Part shown: positions 45,927 to 56,848 of the stretch, piece after piece | How the letters are laid out: each line of letters opens with the position of its first letter | Position numbering within the stretch: position 1 is the stretch's first letter | From: Irpex lacteus | Taxonomy: Eukaryota > Basidiomycota > Agaricomycetes > Polyporales > Irpicaceae | DNA length: 64,000 bases | Direction: 5' to 3' | Assembly: GCA_001986395.2 (NCBI GenBank) | Contig: MQVO02000022.1 | Coordinates: 480,347-544,346, forward strand | Position numbers and translations under genes: made by a program | Notes under the pieces: generated by a model | What the model was told of the DNA's origin: nothing | Databases searched by the model: none | The model's input: only the letters and a program-made list of their open reading frames with translations

Positions 45927-47124
45927 TTGGATATGACACAAACCAATAGTATTTGGCAATCGCATAGGAAAGATGCGCAGTGTTACATAGAATTATGCCT
46001 TGCAATGTTAGTCACAAAATTATATAGCAGGCGACATATCACATAGTAGGTCAAAGCACACATACCCCCGTCATAAGACCAGTCAGACCATCGTAAGTTC
46101 ATCGGAATGCCCCGAAGGCCGCCAACCCCATCCTCTAGTGCCATATAAGTAAGTAGTCAGCCGTCGGCCTCGGCGTACTTGTGTATAATCTTTGGGCTCG
46201 TATCACAAATTACGGTATGCTTGCAATCTAATGAGCGTCCAACCCGTCGACCTATATGAAGCGATCACACACGCGTTCGAGCGTGGAAGCTGCGATCATA
46301 CCCAAGGCGGGTCGTTCTCCTGAGGTGACCTGCATCGCTGCGTTCGAATCAATCACGCGGGGACTACTTGTTATGGGTGACTTGGCTGGTGTGAGTGCCT
46401 GTGTGGCGGGAATAGTAGGAAGTTAAGGGGATGGAGAAGACAGATTAGTACCGTTAACATTCATTGATTACTGTTTAAACGGAGGTTACCGTGTAGTATA
46501 CGTACGTACGTATGTTTGTAACGTAATGAGCCGTCCTAGCTTCAGTTTCGTCGTCTTCATAAACTTCTTCATGAGCTAGCTTAACTGCAAGCGAACTATG
46601 CCGCTTTGTTCGCCAGATAACAGACATTCTCCGCGGAGGTGCTGATATAGCAGTGATAAGTTATCGTCTTACCAAAACATCCCCTCAAACTCAAAGAGCA
46701 CAACCGCACATAGCCGCATCCCTGCTGCGTCGAGCTGATGCACCGAAATATCGTCCTGCACCTACTGAACTGCATCACGAACGCCAGCGATTATGACGGA
46801 ATGCCATGTATTGATCGTACGTACGTACACACTCAGCAACATGTCCGGTCACCAGACCCTACACATCACACCTCTCCCCTTCCCCGCACACGCGATGCTG
46901 GCATGCCGACAGTCTCGAACAGCCTCAACCCCGCATTCATTCCACGTCTCGATGTCTTGCACTTACAAATAACACACCCGAGCTGCTGAGCATCACGCGT
47001 CCTTTTTCCTTCTTTCACTTGTCTCGTTGATTGAATAATTCATCTTGTGTTCTACCATTCTTGATACATTGGGGAAAGGGTGTAGGAGAAGTGATTGGCC
47101 GATGACATACTCGAAGGAGGGCGA
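45927..47124. other. Intergenic region left of GRS1
   Basis: No gene recognised. Two short (ACGT)n palindromic runs occur near 46500-46515 and 46818-46830. Confidence 0.4.
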
Positions 47125-50094
47125 TTATTCATCGACAGCCTGGACGCCGGCATAGGCTGGTAGACGGGTGCATGCCTCGGCCCAATCAATAGAGCCGTTC
47201 ACGAGCTCAGTCACCACTGCGATCACATCGTCGATGGGGCCGATGAGTTGACCAGTCGTGTCTCGTTCACTGTCAAAGAAAAGAAGACGGCACAGACGTT
47301 AGTGTGTGAAACGATGATAATGGGAAGAAAGCGGAGGAAAGGTGGCAGCGGAGCAAGTGAGCAAGTGTGCGGTGTCAGAAAGAGTTGGCACGGATCAAGG
47401 AGGTGAGAACGAGAGAAGAGGTGCCGGGGCGCGCGGAAGTGACATGGAAAGGGGCCACGAGTAATCTGAGAGAACAGGCCCTCGAGTGACACCGGTGCCG
47501 GCGGTATGCCAAAGTGCGCCGTGCGAGTGCGAGCGGGTGATAACAGAAGACATAAACGGCGGAGCACTGAAACTCACCGAAGCGTCATGGTGCCCTTCTG
47601 TAAGGCTGTCGAGGAAAACATAGACACGTTAGCCTTGGAGAATCTCGGAAATGAGCAATTGTGAGGGTTTAGGGGAGTTGAGATGGCTAGTCGTGTGTGT
47701 AGAAGGCGAGGGCGGACACATGATCGAATACTTACATGCGAAGTCCAGGGTGACACCGAAGGGTGTGCCCAGCTCGTCATTGCGGGCGTAGCGCTTCCCT
47801 ATGGAGGCACTCGAGTCGTCTACACGAGAGAACACGCCTGCCTTGCGGAGTTTTGATGCTATGTAAAGGGTCGACAGTCAGACAATACAGTCTGGCGTCA
47901 ATAGAAGAAGAATTGGGGTTACTCACAGACTTCTTTCACAAGTGCGTCGAAGTGCCCTGTGCTTAGTGGGACAATGAGGACCTTGGTAGGCGCTACTACC
48001 GCAGGAAGGGACAAGACCTAGACCCGGTAAACAAAGTCAAGAACAGGGTCCCATGACGAACGGACAAGTCAGAAAGGGGAAGCAGAAACAGACTGATGAA
48101 AAGAGGAAACGCTGTACTTACCCCACGCTCAACGTCCTGTTCTCGACTCCAGAAGCTGTGCTCAAGCAGGCAGTACATGATACGGCCCAGACCAAAGGAA
48201 GGCTCGATGACGTTTGGTGTATACTCGCGAACTAAATAAACGAGTATAACGAACGGTGGCGATCAGTCAGATGACACACCATATGGAATGATGAGATTAG
48301 AATAAAGGTGTGCAGAATCAGCACAAATGCCACGCACCAGATTCCTTGATCGTTTTTCTCTCGATGCTCAGGTGGTCTGGTGTCAGTTTGAACTCACGGC
48401 CGTCGAGCGAAGTGATTGTAGCCGATCTACTCAGGAACCAGAAATGCAATCAATCAGTATATTCCGCAAGGCCAATTCAAAACAAATGCACACGAGCTGT
48501 GAGAAGGTAGAGAGAACGCACCCTTGCTCAAGCTCGCCCTTGATTCTCAGCAAAGTAGGCTCGTCCAGATTGTTGATGATCTCCTGCAGCGCGTTTCCGT
48601 CTTTACCAAACGACTTCCCAAAGTTCTTCTTGTTGTATGTGACGACTTCTTTCTCGAAGACCTTCGGTTGCGCCAATTGCTGTCGGACAATTAAAGGTGT
48701 GCCGGTCTTCTTGCTGTGCACAGTCAAGTCATACGCTGCTCTGTCAGCGCAGCCAACACACTCCGTCCAGCCACCAACAGAGTTCTCGATCTCCGCATCC
48801 CAGCAATCCGTCGCGTAATGGGCCATCTCATTCGCCATGTGCTGCCTGAAGCGCAGCCGCTTGGGGTTGATACCAATCTTCACCAAGAACTGATAAATAC
48901 GAGCGACGAAGTAACCGAGTGTCTGGTTGGCGATGACACCCTTTTCGACTGCCTCGCCAACGGTCAAGCGCGTTGTTTTGCTGCTACCGGCGACTTGAAC
49001 ATGGCGATCGAGCAATTCGAGCTCGATATCGCGGACCTCGTTGAACCGCTCGTGTGACTTGTCTTCGGGGTCGACATAATGTTCAATTTCTGCCATGGTG
49101 AACTCTCGCACACGTAGCAGACCAGCACGTGGAGAAATTTCATTCCTGAAAGAGCGTCCGACTTGCGCGGAGGCGAAGGGCAAGCGGTTGTTGTTGAATT
49201 CGAGCAGGCGTGAAAAGTTGACAAAGTGGCCCTGGGCTGTCTCCGGGCGAAGGTAGCTGTTGAAATTTCACATCTGTTAACCCCTAATTCAGTTGTATCT
49301 CATGCGGGGTAAGACTCACCCAGGATGTTGCCCTGTGGGACCGATGCTACTAGCGAACATGAGGTTGAACTCCTGGGGTTCTGACACCTCGTTGCCAGTA
49401 TCGGGATTCGTGATCTTGTGGTCGCGGCAGAGTTGGCCTAGCTCAGGACCAGAGTAGTTGTCGAGCTATAGAACGTGTCATGAAGGGCGATTGATAACGC
49501 TCTTATGAATAACACGACATACCTGAGCGAGAATCTTCTCATACTCTTCAACAGCGGCATCCTCCAACTTGACAGGCTTTGCCTTTGCCTTGTCCTTCTT
49601 CTTTTTCTGCTTGGGATCCTCCACTATGGGCTGCGCGGCGAGACCACGGGCTTCCTTGTCCAAGGCAAGTCTCGCTTGCAAGACATTCTTGACGAGGTGA
49701 TCGGCACGAAGTACATCTCCGGTAACCTTATCCTTGACCATCCAGTCCGCAAAGCGAGCGACGTGGCCAGAAGTCTCGAAGACAGTAGCAGGAGTCATGA
49801 TCGTAGTATCGAGCTCCAGCATGTGCTCCTCGACGATGAAATGTTTTCTCCATTCCGCGATGATGTTGGCATTCAGAGACGAACCAGGAGGGCCATAGTC
49901 GTACAGACCGGCAACGCCTGTGATTCCATAGCATTTATGAGGGTAAGGTCAGTCATCACATCTCTATAGAATATCGCGCACGCACCTCCGTAAATCTCAA
50001 ACGCAGGTGCATAGAAAAACCTTCTACTCAGCAGACTCTCCAGACGGGCCCTGTCGAATGAGTGGGCGGTCTTGTTGACCGCAAGGTTTGCCAT
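47125..50094 (-). CDS. GRS1: Glycyl-tRNA synthetase, eukaryotic alpha2 class II type
   Basis: Charges tRNA-Gly with glycine. Ten minus-strand exons, all phases consistent, 656 residues: 50094-49986, 49917-49523, 49465-49320, 49256-48522, 48426-48338, 48231-48122, 48017-47927, 47858-47736, 47605-47578 and 47269-47125. Markers: FFYAPAFEIYGGVAGLYDYG, GSSLNANIIAEWR, ETSGHVARFADWMV, a Lys-rich insert (PKQKKKKDKAKAKPVK), class II motif 2 (YLRPETAQGHFVNF, VGRSFRNEISPR), GWTECVGCADRAAYDL, motif 3 (VIEPSFGLGRIMYCLLEHSF) and the anticodon-binding domain (IVPLSTGHFDALVKEV, IGKRYARNDELGTPFGVTLD). The Met start at 50094 leaves little room for a mitochondrial presequence, although fungal GRS1 often serves both compartments by alternative initiation. 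No frameshift is needed. The last intron (47577-47270) is 308 nt. Confidence 0.95.
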
Positions 50095-50675
50095 GGGGCT
50101 TGAATGTGCGAATCGACAATGAAGGACAGCAGGAGAAGTCACAGAGATGAGTTTAGAGATGAGATTAAGCCTGACTCGATTAGCAGCATTATAAAATAGC
50201 ATCAATGGAAATTGCAGCCGACCCGGGTGGAGGGAGAGAAAGAGTGAGCGTCCGCACGACTTGCATCGATGATCACAGTCCTTACCCGACTTATCAGCGA
50301 AGATTGCCGGTGTAGATGCGCTGCAAATTCCTCTCGACGACGGCAGAAGAGTCAGAGGTAGAGGAGGAGGTGATAGCGAGTAGTGCAAGAGTAGAGTCAC
50401 AGATGCGCAACTTTTGCTCTATTATCGATCCTAATCGGCAAATGGCGCGCAGAAGAATTATTTGAGAGTAAACGTTACTCGACCGAAGCTATGTATAATG
50501 CAGATGCTCATGTTGTACAAATGCTACGACAATGCAATGATAACGAGAATGAAGACAAAATTTGTGCAGAAGGTAAAAATCCAGAAGGACAAGACAGGGT
50601 ACACAAAGAGAAATGTGCAGGTGAATATTGAGACTTATGATACAGTGTGCGTGCGTTGCAAAGGGATCAAAGATG
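50095..50675. other. GRS1 promoter/LDB17 3' flank
   Basis: Intergenic between two minus-strand genes; no additional gene seen. Confidence 0.5.
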
Positions 50676-53035
50676 CTATCTGCCTACTCTTGCATTCGCA
50701 ATGAGCGAAGACGATGAGCTCGACGCGATCGTAGTGATCGTAGCACCCCCATTGCTTTTCGAGGTTGGGATGGCAGGAGGTTTCCGGCGCTTAACAGGAG
50801 GTGGAGGAGCGGGTCTACGTTGTCCGGGAGTAGGAGAGACAGGAGCAGACATGCTCTCTGACATTGAGGGTACATATGGAGGTGGAGTGGGTAGGCTAGC
50901 AGATAGAGGTGGTGAAGGCACTTCATGCGCCGGAGGTGAGAACGGTGAAGACGCTGTCACCGAGATCACAGGAGGCTCCAGTACGAACGCAGTGGTATCG
51001 TCGAGCAGCATAGTAGGCGCGGTTCTCCGGTCCTTTAATGACAAGGATGACATTTCTGCACTTGCTGAACCGGTTCGTCCTCGTCTCTTCGGCAGTACGG
51101 GGTTTGCAGAGGCTGTGGCTACCTTCGGGAGACTGATAGAGCTATCGTTACTTCCCCTGCGTAATGTATCCCCCAAGAGGCGGTCCTTGCTTTTATGGGA
51201 TGGTTTGTTTGCGTCGTCCGCTAAATTTTCATGACTCCTGCTGGTCTTGAGGGTCTTTGCGTTCGCGGCTGTCAATAAAGATTGGCTTCGGCTCGCATGG
51301 AAAGATGAGGAATCCGATGAGGCGGAGTGCAAGCCAGGGCTGTCCACACGGTATTCCGTATCAAGTGACATAGCTCGCTGAACATTGACGCCCCGTAATT
51401 GTACACACCACTCGCCGCTGAGACATCTGTCCACAAGTCGCCTGGTCGTAGGGTCAATGTCACGTATGTCTGCATGCTTGATGAGGGACTCCAGGCAGTG
51501 GACGATCTGAGGACGCTTATACGGCCGATCCCGGAGTTGAGTTTTCGTAAGCAGAGGATGCAGCACCCTAAGGTAGGTGTGTCGTAGCTGTAACAATGTT
51601 AGATAGGGCCTGAGGACGAACGTGTTCTATCACTGACCGATTCGTTAGATTCATCAAGGTTCAAAATTTCCCGTAGAAAGACGTCGACCAGAACGCAGAG
51701 GTCATTGGTATAAAAGTATTCCGTTGTTCCTCTTGTCGTGAATATAAGGTAGAGGAGCTTCAAGACAAGGAGTTGCATGACCATATCTTCTTGTGTTCGA
51801 TCTGGTTTATGGCATATGAACTTCATTATCTGAGTTAAGATTGCACGAACACCTACCTGCGCGATTAAGCATAAAGATCAAGTTCTCCCCAAACGTCATG
51901 CTGGAGCGCATCCTGGCCATAAGGATTCTGAACACTCGATTTGCTTCTTCCGGCTTTTTAGAAGCCAGATGTTCCTTGCCGTCTGCGCGAGGGCTACGTG
52001 GTTCTAATGAAGCCACCATAAACTGCTCGTTAAGTGCAACCTACTGGAGGTTGTTAATGGGCTTGATATTTTGGATAGTCTCCAGCTATGACGTACAATG
52101 AGCTTTATAACAGCATAGTTGAACGTTTCATCCTCGTTGCCTCGCGTCTGCTCAACAAGATCAAACAGATACTCGATGAACAGATCATCAAATACGCCTG
52201 ACAAGCCACCCATGAGCGAGATTCAGCCATGACATGAGCAGGAAACGCACGGAGATCAGTTAAAGTCGGCTTCTGTACCCTACACGCCTCGTATAAAAGC
52301 CTGACCGAGAGCATTCTCAGCTTCATCTCGACCGGCACTGCGATCACTTTGCTGCCTGGTGCTGACGTGAAGCCGAAGTTTGAGCCGTTAATGTAAGCGT
52401 CTTCAACATCGGAGTCGAACTCCAAGCGGATGTGGTCCATGAGGAGGGGAAATAAAGGTTGCCATCGTTTGTGTGACCGGAAAAAGGCTTCTTTACGACG
52501 GCCCCAAGACAGTAGGATATTGTATAGTATAAGTTGGGTATGTGGGTTCGTGCTCTATAATTTCCCGACGAGCCGGCCCGACGGAAGTCAGCGGACACGG
52601 ACGTGGAGGATGGCGGAAGCGTGGTTGAGGTTTGAGGCGAGGTACTCACCGTGCGTGCGTCGTCCAGCAACATTTCTGACATTCGCTCCGAGTGAAACAC
52701 GAACAACTCCGAGCCCATCAAGAGGTCGCACGAGTGTTCCAGCTGAAGTGGAGTTTGCAAGTATTGTTCTAAAGCACAACCTTTTCCTCAGCGAATCCTC
52801 GGACACGACAGAGTAGTGAACGCACCATGATAAGAGGCGCAGAACGAAACAAAACGTCGCATCGTTGCATCTAGTTGTTCCAGAGTGAGATCATTAGGGA
52901 TGTGTAGGATATCTTCGAGTTCTATAAACATGTCAGTGAGGCACTCCTGACTTCTCCAAGAGTGAGACACGTACCAGACCAGAATTGCTGAGCATTCTCA
53001 ATAATATACACTATACCAAAACTGTCGGTATCCAT
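50676..53035 (-). CDS. LDB17: SPIN90/Ldb17 family regulator of actin at endocytic sites
   Basis: Ldb17 acts with coat and actin-patch proteins in endocytosis; SPIN90/Dip1 relatives activate Arp2/3. Eight minus-strand exons in frame: 53035-52975, 52921-52826, 52768-52650, 52554-52251, 52197-52097, 52040-51857, 51801-51638 and 51587-50676; 646 residues. The conserved helical (leucine-rich/armadillo-like) domain shows EQYLQTPLQLEHSCDLLM, LILYNILLSWGRRKEAF, MKLRMLSVRLLYEACRVQK, YLFDLVEQTRGNEDETFNYA, VALNEQFMVASLEPRS, MQLLVLKLLYLIFTTRG, YFYTNDLCVLVDVFLREI and LRHTYLRVLHPLLTKTQLRD. The C-terminal third is Ser-rich then proline-rich (SASLPTPPPYVP, RRPAPPPPVKRRKPPAIP), suited to binding SH3 domains. 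No frameshift is needed. Confidence 0.92.
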
Positions 53036-54790
53036 TGCTCCCGTGAAAGAAAGATAAAGGGCTCAAGAATTGAGATAGAAAAGGCGAAGATGGACGAGGA
53101 GGAGTAAGTGCTTCAGCGCCACGAGATACGCATATGTCACCTCCAAAAATGGTAATCGTACTGTGGCCACCGCTTAACACGGGCCAAGACACTTGTCCCA
53201 AGACTTCTCTCTTGTGCGTTTCACAGCCTGCTTATTATTATCGAGGAACAGCCACAGCTCCATGCAAAGGAAAATGAACGGCAATTAGTACGCGCACGGA
53301 GAAGAATGATGTATTGGAGGATTTCGGCGTCATTTGGGGATCTTCCGCACTAAAGTGGTGATTCCACCACTCAACCACGTTTAGCAGGTATCTAGGTTTG
53401 TGCAGTCTTTACTTAACAGTACAAATGTCCACGACAGCTGATAAGCAGATAACATGGCCTATGCTCTCCCCCTTAGACCTCATCCTTTGGGACGAGACAA
53501 AGTTCACTGCGGGGCAGTTAGTACTAGCTACTATAGCCTGAGACTCGTAGTACGTACCACGCCCAAGCAACACTTGCCACTGGCAGTTGGTAGCGGCCTC
53601 GGGAGGAGGTTTGCGACTATTTAATTAAATGTACTGTGACTAATGATGCCTACTATCCACCGGTACTATCGCACGGCTTGAAACGAGCATTGGACTGATC
53701 CGAGGCGTACACCTCGAACGTGAGATGTGGCGGAATATGCATTCAGATCAGCGGCGTAATCGTCAAACCGAGTCCTGGTGCTCTTCATTCCATGACGTGT
53801 AAGTAAGCCTGATTTGTTTCCACGGACTGGAAATCTCGGGCTGTGAAACAAGTCGACGTCGTTGCTCTGAGTCCACTGGCACGCTGGACATAGCGTGCCA
53901 GAGGTAACACTGTGACTGCCTTGTTCTGACTTGTTGTTGCTTTGGATCACAAACACAACAAGGCCGTCATAAAATTTAAAACTCGTAAGAAATCAGGATC
54001 TATCGGGATGTATTGAGGCACATCAGCTTTATTAAAAAAGAAACAATGCATGCATGGTATCATAAAAAGTCGCGTACTTATTAATACTTGTGTCACGTAC
54101 AGTCGTACATGCGTAGTTATCAGCGTCCCGCCGTCTTATCATAGTACAAGACAAATGCGGAGCATGCACGCATGATGCCAAATTTAAACGTTGCTGACAC
54201 CTGTCGAAATACCTGGCAGATTGGAGACAGACACCTGGTCAGGTGGTGAGTATGATCGCTGTGCACGTACGGCAAGCCTCTGCAAGTGGATAGGCTCTAT
54301 GACATTACATATTGCTGCCAAAGATAGTGCCTTGGTCCCGTTACATCAACTTCAGGGTGGCAGTATGCTATATTGTTGCGCCAGTTTTGTTGCTTTGAGT
54401 TGACCATTATGCTCGGTCTAGCAGAGGGTATTGAAGGTGGGAGTACTGAGGGTAATGTGATAGTACATCGCAGCTCATTCACTGACTTCTTCCCGGTTGT
54501 AGATATCGCCTAAGGCTAGCTGCATGTACGACGAGGATACCGATGCGTGGAGCTCAGGCTGAAGGGTGAAATATTCGCTGCCGATCACCGGTCACCGTCG
54601 ACCGAGGTAGCGATAACAGTGCACCGGCTTCGCCTCAGAGGCCATACATGACACGCCTATTCTCCTCCACACGCGTGGTCCAGAATATGTTGCAGTAAAA
54701 TGCCAGATGGCCTCTGAGTGCCACTGATGGGCTGTTACGCGGCTGCGATGCCTATCGTAATGCCGCCCATCAGTAATGGCCTCGAATACA
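53036..54790. other. 1.75-kb intergenic region
   Basis: Between LDB17 (minus) and the first small secreted protein (plus). No supported gene. Confidence 0.45.
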
Positions 54791-54798
54791 TATAAAAG
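54791..54798 (+). promoter_or_regulatory. TATA box of small secreted protein 1
   Basis: TATAAAAG about 150 bp before the ATG at 54949. Confidence 0.45.
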
Positions 54799-54948
54799 AC
54801 GTTACATTTCGTGTCAATGGGTAGGACACTGCAGAACTTCCTTCCCTCCTCCCACTTCCGCAAGTAAGTCAGCATTTTCATGCACCGTGTTGGTTTCTCA
54901 ATGACCGAGTTCGCAGGACAGCCTTTATCCAGCCATCCTTCAGTTAAT

Positions 54949-55242
54949 ATGAAGTTCACCGTGTCTTATTTGCTCACCGTCTTCGCTATTGCGACCTCTG
55001 CCAACGCGATCTGCTGCATCTACGGATCGCCCGGTGCCTGCCGAAGAGGCTTGGAGAAGAGCAACCTGGCGATGTTGCGCGAGGAAGACATCCTAGCCCG
55101 TGGGGAGCTCGAGTTCGAGAAAAGGGCTTGTTGCTGCGCAGCCGGAAACGCGCAACAATGTCAGACACATTGTGTAAGTTTATGATACGGATGATAACAA
55201 GGCATAGTAGATACTGACCACCTCTCAACCGATCAGGACTAG
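54949..55242 (+). CDS. Small secreted 8-cysteine protein 1 (SSP1)
   Basis: Exon 1 is 54949-55173; a GTAAGT intron follows directly after the last Cys codon, and exon 2 (55237-55242) encodes only Asp plus TAG. Product is 76 residues. The signal peptide is MKFTVSYLLTVFAIATSANA with cleavage before ICC. Mature cysteine pattern is CC-x6-C-x(about 30)-CCC-x7-C-x3-C, eight in all: ICCIYGSPGAC then RACCCAAGNAQQCQTHC. Basic pairs (ACRRG, FEKRACCC) could be Kex2 processing sites, which would release the CCC-containing C-terminal peptide. I know no named family. It is paralogous to the gene at 56235. Roles typical of such proteins (effector, signalling peptide, antimicrobial) are only inference. Confidence 0.8.
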
Positions 55243-56119
55243 CGGGCTTCAGAAGACATCCATACCATACGGTTAGGATGTATTTTGCGTCGTACGTGGC
55301 CGTGACCGGCTGCTTCTTTGATTGCGGTAGTTAATGGCGAATAATACTCCAATTTAATCACGTTTTGTGTGGTTCGATATGTTGATGGTCGGTCAATAGA
55401 ACGTCGTCCTTGCAAACTGACTCCGCGTGTCAAGCTCAAGATTAAAGATATATATACACGCACCCTAAGTTAGCCTGTACGTGCCACCTACCAGCGGAAG
55501 ACAGGCAAAGTCGTATTGAATCTCTTTGCTACGGATTAGTTATCACCGCCTTTCCGAGCCTCAGCGATTAGAGTTCAAGTGTTTGGAACTTCGATGCAGG
55601 TTCTGTGCATGTGCACACCCTGGCAGTCCCTCGCATATTAGAAAAGGTCTGACAGTTGAGTGATATAAGCTGTACTCACCTCATCTATAATAAACGGAAG
55701 GTCGCGCCCACTAATGTAGCGATGCCATGCTATTCAACTACCGCAACGCTTACTTTAGCGCGACTGAATGACAATTTTTATAGCATTACTGGCTTATCAA
55801 TAGACAAGCGCAGTCCCCCATGCTCGCTCAATCGTTTCCATGATACCCGAGACCAGAGCTTGGTGGGATATACATCTACATCCATTTGAACCTTCCGGAA
55901 CTGTCAAGATATTCATAGATTAATATCGTTACGGTCACTAGCGGCGTGTATACATAGAAAACCGCGTTACCTTTGGTGTGGCATCGATCGCGAGATACAG
56001 CAATGGAGGCTTCGCTGGAACTGTCTGCACCGCTCGTGCAATGGAATATGCTAGAGACGGTCACAAGTCGGAGGGCCAAAAGTGTAGGGGAACGCCACCA
56101 AGAGTACCTCATCGAAGGC
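55243..56119. other. Intergenic between the two SSP paralogues
   Basis: No third copy or remnant of the 8-Cys family seen here, and no other gene. Confidence 0.45.
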
Positions 56120-56125
56120 TATATA
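56120..56125 (+). promoter_or_regulatory. TATA box of small secreted protein 2
   Basis: TATATA about 110 bp before the ATG at 56235. Confidence 0.4.
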
Positions 56126-56234
56126 GCCTGTGCAGTAGTAGCTCGTTTCAGCAACCTCCCCTGTCGTATCCAAGGTTTGTCTTCCTTGGGTGAGCGATAC
56201 CTAGCTGACTTCTATCCCTACAGTATTAAACATC

Positions 56235-56513
56235 ATGAAGTTCCCCATCGTCGCTATTGCTCTCTTCATGGCGATCGCTTCCGATTCCGTGAATGCCATC
56301 TGTTGCGTTTTCGCGAGCGACCCCGGAGAATGCGGTTTCGTCAAGCGTGGCATACAAGAAGACAATTTTGCCTCGCTACAGAACCGAGGCCCTTTGGGCT
56401 CGCTTATCACTTGCTGCTGCCAAGCTGGGGACGCCAGTGCGTGTGCAACAGAATGTGTGAGTATTTGGTGCTTCGATACAGGTGCAGGGTAACTCACTGT
56501 ATTTACACAGTGA
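56235..56513 (+). CDS. Small secreted 8-cysteine protein 2 (SSP2)
   Basis: Exon 1 is 56235-56456; a GTGAGT intron again begins immediately after the last Cys codon, and the next exon (56511) starts with the TGA stop. Product is 74 residues. Signal peptide MKFPIVAIALFMAIASDSVNA. The same eight-cysteine pattern as SSP1: ICCVFASDPGEC then TCCCQAGDASACATEC, with a VKRG site that Kex2 could cut. Sequence between the cysteines has diverged while start (MKF), signal length, cysteine spacing and intron position are kept, so the pair arose by an old local duplication. Function unknown. Frame is intact. Confidence 0.8.
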
Positions 56514-56848
56514 CCGAGCGATTGAGGATAATCCGCAAAGTTGCTGTCCGAATCTGCGCGAGTATGACAAACAATGCTTATGTAACAACGAGCTTCGTTA
56601 GACTCTAGTAAACAAGCTACCATAAGTGCTATGAAATGATATATGTGTGCTAGTACTCGACGCACCAGATGGCTGAGGAAGCGGTCTTCAAAACTCCTAC
56701 CGCTGTAAATGACATCGCGCCGGATGCTGGGATGTTTATAAGGAGAAATCCTGCTATCGTTGGCAAAGAATACAATATTCATTCAGGAGTACCGCCAGAC
56801 CGACAGCATTACCTGACCATGGACAAGAGTTACAACAGTCATAGAACC

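Noticed and set aside
33517..47124. Transposable element in the gene-poor interval
   Set aside because: I looked for reverse-transcriptase, integrase, transposase and helicase motifs and for terminal repeats and saw none. Absence by eye is not proof.
55973..56608. 211-codon plus-strand frame overlapping SSP2
   Set aside because: It runs in another frame over the SSP2 gene and its promoter, with no motif; SSP2 explains the locus.
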